From assembly GCA_022496205.1 (NCBI GenBank), contig WTXD01000243.1, forward strand, positions 1 to 15,144: DNA of 15,144 nt, read 5' to 3'. Position 1 is the first letter of the stretch, and each line of letters starts with the position of its first letter. Of the stretch, positions 7,667-13,807 are shown piece by piece. Source of the stretch: Gloeopeniophorella convolvens. Lineage: Eukaryota; Basidiomycota; Agaricomycetes; Russulales. The notes beneath the pieces are model-generated. The model was not told the DNA's origin. It did no database searches and worked only from the letters and a program-made list of their open reading frames with translations. A program made the translations under genes and the position numbers.

Positions 7667-10409
7667 TCATGGCGCGTTCGGGGGATACGACAAATATACG
7701 ACATGTGGCTGCGAAGAGGATGCTGAAAGAGGGGCGGGTTGATGGGAAACGTGCTGTGAGCTGTACTGGCTCGTCGAGGCCGGTCCAGTGGTGGTGGGAT
7801 TCGCCGGCGCGGTGGGGTTTGCAAAGATCGGCCGGGGCTTGATACGTCGCGGCGGAACGGGGGCACTCGAAAGGGGGGTCTGATAGATATTGTAAGTGAA
7901 TCAGCAGCGCGGAAGAGGTGGTAGTGCACGCACCATAGCTGCAAGTCGTTTTGCCTCCTTCCTCTGCGCAGTCTCCTCATCCTTCGCCGCCTTCGCAGCT
8001 GCTTTCGCCGCGCATTCCTCTGCCTTTGCGGCCTTCTTCCGCGCAGCTTTCTTGGCCTTTTGCGCTGCTGCGAGTTTACGCGCCGCTGCCGCCTCCCACT
8101 TCCTCTCGGTCTCCTCGAGTTTCTGCTTCCTTTTGACCTCGGCTTCCTGCTGGCGTCGTGCAAGCTTGGCCTGCTTCTTCTGTGCCTCCTCCTCCTTGAT
8201 TCAGGTCTTCTCTGCCTCCTGCTCGGCTTCAATCTTTCGGCGCTTGGCATCATTTTCTGCCCGCACGCGCGCGTCTGCCTCGTTCACGCGGTCTAGCAGC
8301 TCCTGGCCATGGTCCTCCAGCCACAACCAGTTGACTGCTGCAGCGTTTCTGGAGGATTTGACGTTGTCGATGGTCTTCCAGCGGCCATGTGAGACAAACA
8401 CGATGAGAATGCGGTCGGGAAGAAGTCCCTCGGCACCCCAGGGATAGTGTGAGTAAGATGTCTCCCAGGTAGAGTCACACCACTCGGTCAGTTCATCACA
8501 GACCTTCTTCCTAATCTCGCCGCGACGGATCCCAGACCCTTTTCCCAACGGACGCTTGCCAGCTTCGTTGAGTTCATCGCTCGGTGTAACGTTGTTATCA
8601 GACAGGTCCAATGGATCTAAATCCGGAGATGGAGATCGGGATGCAAAGAGCTGAGAAATGGTGGTGGCGGGGTACTGCGGAGGCGATACGGCATCCACCA
8701 TGGCGTGAGGGTCTTGAGTATCAAAAAGATCGCTGGTTGAGGGCGTGGGCAGGGGTGTGTGGGAAGGCAAAGTTAACCACGGCTGCATGCCGGAAGTCAC
8801 GTTGCCGCTGTTAGACGCTGGCTTGGCAGACCGCGAGTTCGAATCTAAGTCCTGTTGCGCGCAGTTATCACAACAACCGCCGGTAGGTGCTGGAAAACAG
8901 GTAAGACGTACGTTCGTTACTTTGAGACCCTACTTACCTTCGCGCGGAACAGGGTTTCGAAAATGTCTGTCAGCAACATCGCGCTGGCAACCCATAGTTT
9001 TGATCCACTCCTGCAAGTCATCCTCCACCTCCTTCACATGTTTAACGGCCTCCCCTCGTTTCCTCTTTGATTTCCCCTTTTCCTGGAAGACTGTGGGTTG
9101 AACCAGCAGGTATGCCTTGGCTTGGCTTCCCCTTTGGCATCCTGCACGCCCTGCGTGCTGTAACCAAACACCAAGTGAGTCCGGCACCATGAATTGCATG
9201 ATGAAATCAACGTTCGCAAGGTCACAGCCCTGATTTTGCCACAGAAAGGTCAGTAACAACTCGCAGTAAAGGGTTTTCGATCTCACCATTCCGGCAGCTT
9301 CGCTCGCGAAGATGATATCAATATCGCCACGATTAAACTTGTCAAGCACTCGCAGCTTGCTCTCCTCCCCGCGACGCGAGTTGTAACACTTGACGCGGTC
9401 ATGCAGGTGTGACGGAAGACGCATCACAAACCAACGGCACGCATGCATTGACAGGGAGATGTCGTCGAAGAACACGATGCCGCGCTCGAGTTTTCGATTG
9501 CACACAGGTAAGCTGCCCGGTATCAGGAATGACAACGCCTGCAGATCCGACTTCCCCGCCTGCATGCAATGGACGCTCCAGAAGATATTCGGCCGATCGT
9601 TCCCAAGATTAAGGTGGAAGGTAGAGTCCTCTTGCATATGAACACATTTCCGGATCGCGGTAAGATCTTTTGGTGTTAGCGTCGCTGATGTGACTAGAAA
9701 CGGCACTTTCGCTGGTACGAATGCCCGCAATGTTCCGATGGCAGTATATGCCTCTCGAAACTTGTCCCCCCAACGCGTGATGCAGTGAGCCTCATCTATA
9801 ATGAATGCGGCGATTTTTTGCGAGACTGATGGATCCTGAAGCGTTTTGCAGAATTCTGGGTGCCTTAAGCACATCTCAGGCGACGTTATCACGACCTGAT
9901 AGACCCCCTGTTCGAATTGCTGCCATGATTTTACGTGAGTCCTTGCGCACTGTCCCCAGAATACTAACACAAACCTTTCTCACAGTCTCATTATATGTTT
10001 GTCCATTCATGGCTTTCGCGCGCAGGCCCATCTGCAGAAATCGATGTTGCTTTGCGGTCATGTGCTGAAATCAGTGACTTGTACTCTGATGGTAATGTGA
10101 CCGCACCTGATCTAATTCGAGAGCATTGAGCGGAGACAGGATGATTATCATCATGTCTGGTTTGACTAAGAGTGGAAGCACGAAGGGTAGGGTTTTCCCT
10201 GCACCTGTAGCTGCAATCACCTCGCAGTCTAGACCGAGCAAGAGGCACTCAGCGACATCAAGCTGCCATTCGCGAGGAGAAATCTCTCCTTGCGACATTT
10301 TTTTGCACGCGTCAGACATGCACTTCCGTAGTTCAGCAGGCTTGTGGTCAGCCCCTGCTGCATCCCGAGCCTGTTGTAGCACCCTGTTGGTTGCGGGTGT
10401 GGCTGGCAT
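7667..10409 (-). pseudogene. RecQ-family DNA helicase with coiled-coil tail, interrupted by a nonsense codon
   Basis: RecQ helicases are 3'-5' DNA unwinding ATPases. Minus-strand exons 10409-10107, 10064-9975, 9919-9287, 9229-8938, 8889-7934 and 7879-7667 join in frame to 829 codons. Motifs in order: motif 0 WQLDVAECL (about residue 48), Walker A ATGAGKT (67-73), DEAH (173-176), TSATL (208-212), EAAGM joined across a 57-bp intron to GCDLANVDF, motif VI region QHAGRAGCQRG (366-376) and zinc-ligand motif CCDNC (445-449). A Ser/Pro-rich linker and a Lys/Glu/Ala/Arg coiled coil (about 640-760) follow. TGA at 8203-8201 (about residue 669) cuts the coiled coil and is one C-to-T step from CGA. Motif VI, usually QR.GR.GR, has H and C in place of two Arg. 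ATG 10409 is the first ATG in frame; an upstream exon is possible. The last intron and exon are less sure: without them the frame ends at 7901. Confidence 0.85.
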
Positions 10410-10603
10410 TGATGCATGCTCTGCCAGGAAGAACTGAACACTGCTTGAGGGACTAGAATGACGATTTTGCACCCAGCAACCATGACCGCGTCGGCAATGG
10501 TTGCAATTGTTTCAGGTTGAGTCAGACTTGGTCAGTCATAGCAGGTCCTAGCACGCGTCGAGGGCGCGTTGAGTCATGTGATTAAGTTACTAAGCGCACG
10601 CGC
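10410..10603 (-). promoter_or_regulatory. Subterminal region and probable promoter of the helicase gene
   Basis: This lies between the right 50-bp terminal block and the helicase start on the minus strand. It contains the inverted copy of TCACATGACT (10572-10581) also found inside the left end. An open frame on minus near 10530-10450 reads TIADAVMVAGCKIVILVPQ and could be an extra 5' exon, but I found no splice that joins it in frame. The promoter role is inferred from position. Confidence 0.35.
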
Positions 10604-10816
10604 TGTGACTGCTTGTCACCGAGCCCCCGTGCCTGGACCAAATGCCCTAGACGCTGTGGAGGAGGTTGTGCAAGGGGTGGAGGGGGGCGGCATCTTCGGC
10701 ATCAAAACTTTATTCCCGTAGCCAATGAGATTCGATTATTTTCCGGCTTCCCCCGCTGGTTCAGCTGCCCCCCTCCCCCCTTGCACACCTCCTCCACAGC
10801 GGCAGGAACGAGACTA
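10604..10816 (-). repeat. Right terminal inverted repeat of the DUF6589/RecQ transposon
   Basis: Read on minus from 10816 it begins TAGTCTCG, continues through a large hairpin (10653-10800) and ends with the 50-bp block at 10604-10653 matching 4721-4770 at 45 of 50 positions. The inner GTGAC-N5-GTCAC motif is kept (10605-10619) with a different 5-bp centre. It is longer than the left end (213 against 110 bp) because the hairpin arms and loop are larger. Confidence 0.88.
10653..10800. repeat. Long hairpin within the right transposon terminus
   Basis: The arms at 10653-10691 and 10764-10800 are inverted copies of each other, with GCTGTGGAGGAGG perfect at the base and a one-base indel plus a few mismatches further in. 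The loop is 72 bp. The arms are G-rich on one side and C-rich on the other. This is the counterpart of the 4677-4722 hairpin. Confidence 0.85.
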
Positions 10817-10825
10817 ATAATTTCC
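10817..10825. repeat. Right 9-bp target-site duplication (ATAATTTCC)
   Basis: It directly follows the right terminus CGAGACTA (10809-10816) and is identical to 4652-4660. Confidence 0.85.
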
Positions 10826-10836
10826 TAGTGTGTGAG

Positions 10837-10841
10837 TCTCA
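10837..10841. repeat. Left 5-bp target-site duplication of the solo LTR (TCTCA)
   Basis: TCTCA here is repeated at 11327-11331 immediately after the LTR. Five bases is the usual duplication length for Ty1/copia integration. Confidence 0.85.
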
Positions 10842-11326
10842 TGTTGAAGCGCAGCAGAGGGTGGAGTGACAACTGAAGGACACAGAGTGACGCTCAGTCA
10901 GAGAAGGTCAAAAGACTGATACATTAGTGCAATACCTGAAGGACACAGAGTGACGCTACAAGGTAAGGTAAGCATAAGGTAGAAGTGAAAGGAGTGTAAG
11001 TGTACTTGCCTCAGTCAGAGAAGGTCAAAAGACTGAGGCTACAGAGGCGAAGAAAGAGGTCCTTATATACAGTAAGGAGCGACAGATAGCATGTGATAAA
11101 CACTGCTTAGAAAGCCTAAGAGACCCACATGAAACGGAGTAAGAGTGGGTACCGGAGTACAAGGTGGGTCATAGAATGCCCTAGAATAGTCCAGAACATG
11201 GAAACGAATGTGGGGCTAAACACAGCCTTAAGTCTAGAACATTATGTACACTAGATAAGATAGTCCTTGATCATTAGGTCTATATCTAATCTAATCAGAG
11301 CCGCCAGGACACTGTCCGTCTCAACA
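10842..11326 (-). mobile_element. Solo LTR of a Ty1/copia-type retrotransposon (485 bp)
   Basis: On the plus strand it begins TGTTGAAG and ends TCAACA, giving the TGTTGA/TCAACA terminal inverted repeat, and it is flanked by TCTCA on both sides. Its reverse complement aligns along its length with the LTR at 12386-12911. Shared landmarks on minus are the CTCTGATTAGATTAGATA tract, TGTTCTAG, GACCCACC and TTTATCACATG motifs, a TATA box (about 11061-11072), the hairpin just downstream and the CTGCGCTTCAACA end. No internal region is present, as expected after LTR-LTR recombination. The two LTRs are clearly diverged, so they do not belong to one recent element. Confidence 0.88.
11008..11072 (-). promoter_or_regulatory. 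TATA box and downstream hairpin of the solo LTR
   Basis: Read on minus, CTGTATATAAGG (11072-11061) is a TATA element. About 25 bp downstream is the stem GCCTCAGTC / GACTGAGGC (11039-11008). The same arrangement is present in the plus-strand LTR at 12686-12746, which marks the start of the R region by position. Confidence 0.6.
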
Positions 11327-11602
11327 TCTCATGTAAGTTTACCAGTGGTGCGTTATGCGGATTTCAACGGTTCACACGACCGAAATCCACCAGTCCAGCG
11401 GTCGTTCGGATACCGTGTGGCTCTTCTCCTTGACCGCGTGAATGCACATGGTCTTTTTTCTACCACTGTTTTCCAGTAGACACCTCACAAGGAATCCATC
11501 GGTGCGTGACACATCAATGCTGTCGACCTCTGCTCGAGCTCGACTTGAGAGAAATTGCTTTGTGTGTCCAACCGCTTGTCTCTACAGTCAGCTCCCGGCG
11601 AC
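11327..11602. other. Region between the solo LTR and the zinc-finger ORF
   Basis: It starts with the TCTCA duplication (11327-11331) and includes a small inverted repeat, GGATTTC / GAAATCC, at about 11358-11389. It probably holds the 5' flank of the zinc-finger ORF. I see no gene in it. Confidence 0.35.
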
Positions 11603-12385
11603 ATGTCTTCCGCTCAACGCTCCTAGCCCTTCGACCCTCCTTCGAGCGACGGTCCCATACCCTCAGTGTTGAATCCCAGTGGTAAGCCGCCTGATCCAAG
11701 AACATTTTGCATTCTGTGACCGCATGCCCCTGCAGTGTTCAAGTATAGGCCCAACACCTCACATTATAAGTGCACTCTCTGTGACGGGGCTTCGTGGGCT
11801 CCCCTATGGCAGACACGTAGGCATGAGAATACTCGCAGTCACCAGAGGCGTGTGTTGCGTGCGGGAGTGATACCGTGTTCTGACAGCTATGAGATCCCGG
11901 ACAACCTGCCATCCCCGCGCGCTTGTACGCCGTCCTCTCCAAATCAGATTCCAGATGATCTCTTTGCACCCGTGCATGCCACTGGTGCCTACAGCACGCT
12001 GCCTTCCTTGTCCCCTCAGAGCCAGACGTCATCCCTGCATCATGAGGTGCAGCTTCCCCCCCTTCCCCTGCCCAACTATGCACGCTGTGATCACGAACCG
12101 GAAAAAGATCCAAGTAGCTCTCAATATGGGGCATACGACAATTCCACTTGGGATGACAGCGCATCAACGCGGGATGCGTTCGAGGACTCGGTCTTGATTG
12201 GTGATGCGACTGAAAGCCTGGAGTCTCTAGATCTCTCATCAGACGATGACGAGCCTTCCGAATCTCAAGACCCTGGATGCGTGCCTGACTCTTTGGAAGA
12301 TTCAGGTTGTGATCCTGAATTTGACTTCTTAGCGGCATTCACCAAGACGGCGCGCCCCATACCAGCCTCTTACAGGGCATCTACA
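11603..12385 (+). pseudogene. Zinc-finger ORF, N-terminal part only, cut off by a copia insertion
   Basis: Two exons (11603-11681 and 11736-12385) are joined by a 54-bp GT-AG intron after NPS. The ATG at 11603 gives MSSAQRS, then TAG (11624-11626), then PFDPPSSDGPIPSVLNPS. The reading continues VFKYRPNTSHYKCTLCDG with a CX2CX13HX5H finger (Cys39, Cys42, His56, His62). A Ser/Pro-rich region and a long acidic stretch (ESLESLDLSSDDDEPSESQD) follow. The frame is cut exactly where the LTR at 12386 begins and stops 6 bp inside it. From memory, such N-termini occur in large basidiomycete ORFs linked to Plavaka or KDZ-type transposons; this assignment is tentative. It could also be a host gene of unknown function. 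It is broken twice: early nonsense and insertion. Confidence 0.65.
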
Positions 12386-12685
12386 TGTTGAGATGGACAG
12401 GACTCAGGACAGGAAGGACATCTCTGATTAGATTAGATAAGGGACTCGGTGATCTGTGAGCTATCTGATCTACAATATATATGACATCATTATGTTCTAG
12501 CCCCTAAGGCTGTACCTACTTTCGTTCCTGTTCTAGATTCTTCCAGGCTCTTCCATGACCCACATGCAGTTCCGGGTTGACCCACCTGCAGTTCCGGTCG
12601 ACCCACTTTAGTTCCGCTTTCACATGGGTCTCTGGTTATCACATGTTGCTGTTGTTTATCACATGCAAACCACACTCCTTTTGTG

Positions 12686-12746
12686 TATATAAAGGACACT
12701 GTTTTTGCCCTTGTAGCCTCAGTCTGTTGACTTCACTGACTGAGGC
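12686..12746 (+). promoter_or_regulatory. LTR TATA box and start-site hairpin
   Basis: TATATAAA (12686-12693) lies about 25 bp before the stem GCCTCAGTC (12716-12724) / GACTGAGGC (12738-12746). Transcription should start near 12716-12720, so the hairpin would form the very 5' end of the genomic RNA. Confidence 0.65.
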
Positions 12747-12881
12747 AAGTACTTTACTTCCGGAACTTCCGGACTTGCACTTACCTAGTTACTTTAGCTT
12801 TGCTCTTGCTTGCCTAGGTATTGCGCCAATGACATTCAGTCTGTTGACTTCACTGACTGAGCTTTGCTCTTGCTTGCCTAG
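12719..12881 (+). repeat. Duplicated 26-bp and 22-bp segments within the LTR
   Basis: A 26-bp segment starting TCAGTCTGTTGAC occurs identically at 12719-12744 and 12836-12861. AGCTTTGCTCTTGC and the following 8 bases (22 bp in all) occur identically at 12796-12817 and 12860-12881. The solo LTR has the same architecture with its own variant repeats (10894-10919 and 11011-11036; 10873-10894 and 10936-10957). Confidence 0.85.
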
Positions 12882-12911
12882 TTGGCACCCTGTTTCTGCT
12901 GCGCTTCAACA

Positions 12912-12926
12912 GGTTATGGGCCCTGG
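12912..12926 (+). other. Primer-binding site for a half initiator tRNA-Met
   Basis: GGTTATGGGCCC directly after the LTR end is complementary to the anticodon stem-loop of initiator tRNA-Met, including the CAU anticodon (read as ATG in TTATGGG). Drosophila copia is known to prime from such an internal tRNA-iMet fragment rather than the tRNA 3' end. There is no gap between LTR and site. Confidence 0.8.
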
Positions 12927-13807
12927 CCTTTAACTTTTTAGCAAGTCTTACTTCCGCACTCGCAACTCCCATTGTGAGTATCCTCCTCAGCGACAAGGTG
13001 TTAACCCTGTCAGCACCTATGCGAGGCATAGGGGCTGTGCCTAGCACTTGGGCCTTGATGGCTTCCATGCGAGCATGTGGGAAGGAGCCAGGCGTGGCAG
13101 AACCACTGTAAGCTTCTCCATCCCACCGTGCGCATCATGGTCTCTGTACATATCTATACTATACCAGTACTATACTTGTTCCTGGGGAAACCCCAGCAGC
13201 GTGCAGTAATTAGCCGCTGTCTGTGGAGCCAGAAGAGCGGCCTTATGCCCCTTAGGCAAGCAGGGGGGAAGCCCCTTGTGATGCTATTTGGCTAGTGAAT
13301 GGTTGGCTGTCTGCCCTTCAGTGGGAGCGGTTTAGGCGTATAACAAGGCAGGGAACACCACCCTAGACCTTGCATCTGTTACAACTGCACTACCCTACTT
13401 ACAGTAGTACATAGGGATGAGCCTCATAGTTCCGCTCTTGCATGATTTTTGCGTCAGTACCAGGTCTTTATGACCATTGGGAAACAGAGCGCCATGCATG
13501 ATGAACAAATTGGACCCCCTTATCCATTGCCCCAATCATCTAGGGCTTAAGTAGAAGTTCCCCCATAGCGCACAGATGGGCTATTTCAATGCTGTCTCTG
13601 TGGTTGTGCCGGGCAGCTCACTTCTACGGTGGATTAGTTACAAATTGTACTATACCAAGTCGCACTAAAGGGCTCTGGAGACTGGTCCAATTGGATCAGA
13701 GGTACAAGTTCACAGGCATGGGGGTTACGCTACAACCACAACTATTCTTGCTACCAGCAACACCTGTTGCTGACTGCTCCGCAACGACAGTGTAAATCAT
13801 CGCAACT
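12927..13807 (+). other. Long untranslated leader of the copia element
   Basis: About 880 bp separate the primer-binding site from the first gag-like ATG. No conserved coding block is seen. It contains several self-complementary pieces, such as GGGGAAACCCC near 13182 and AGGCATAGGGGCTGTGCCT near 13023, so it may fold for packaging or translation control; that is speculation. Confidence 0.5.

Larger units (their letters stand above)
4661..10816. mobile_element. DUF6589 + RecQ-helicase DNA transposon (inactive copy, 6,156 bp)
   Basis: The unit is delimited by terminal inverted repeats and flanked by a perfect 9-bp direct repeat. It contains only two genes, convergent and nearly abutting: a DUF6589 protein (4940-7650, plus) and a RecQ-family helicase (10409-7667, minus). 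Each start codon points inward from one terminal repeat, about 170-200 bp inside it, so each end probably supplies one promoter. Both ends share the terminal 8 bases, a hairpin starting at base 16 or 17, and a 50-bp block (4721-4770 and 10604-10653) with 45 identities. The likely reading is a cut-and-paste or related DNA transposon whose transposase is the DUF6589 protein. From memory, a helicase-encoding Academ lineage (AcademH) is known in fungi and animals, and this may belong there or be related; I cannot check this here. The copy is dead: nonsense codons interrupt both genes. Confidence 0.85.
12386..12911 (+). repeat. 5' LTR of the copia element (526 bp)
   Basis: It begins TGTTGAGATGG and ends CTTCAACA, giving TGTTGA/TCAACA termini. 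The left boundary was set by comparison with the solo LTR at 10842-11326, whose end is fixed by its TCTCA duplication; the right boundary is set by the primer-binding site at 12912. It contains a TATA box (12686-12693) and internal 26- and 22-bp repeats. Confidence 0.87.

Noticed and set aside
7389..7742. Plus-strand 117-residue open frame over the DUF6589 3' exon
   Set aside because: It is a shadow in another frame. The conserved DUF6589 tail is read in the frame ending at 7650, with one nonsense codon.
7896..8447. Ala/Ser/Phe-rich plus-strand open frame
   Set aside because: It is antisense to the Lys/Glu/Ala coiled coil of the helicase; such repeats give long open frames on the other strand.
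8835..8845. GAGTTCGAATC, a match to a tRNA B box
   Set aside because: It lies in a helicase coding exon, and no A box, acceptor stem or anticodon stem could be built around it.
4721..10653. A shorter transposon bounded only by the 50-bp inverted block
   Set aside because: No target duplication flanks that block, whereas extending to TAGTCTCG gives symmetrical ends and a perfect 9-bp duplication.
12493..12911. LTR starting at TGTTCTAG (and the solo LTR ending at 11241)
   Set aside because: Similarity between the two LTRs continues outward to TGTTGA termini, and only the longer solo LTR has matching TCTCA duplications.
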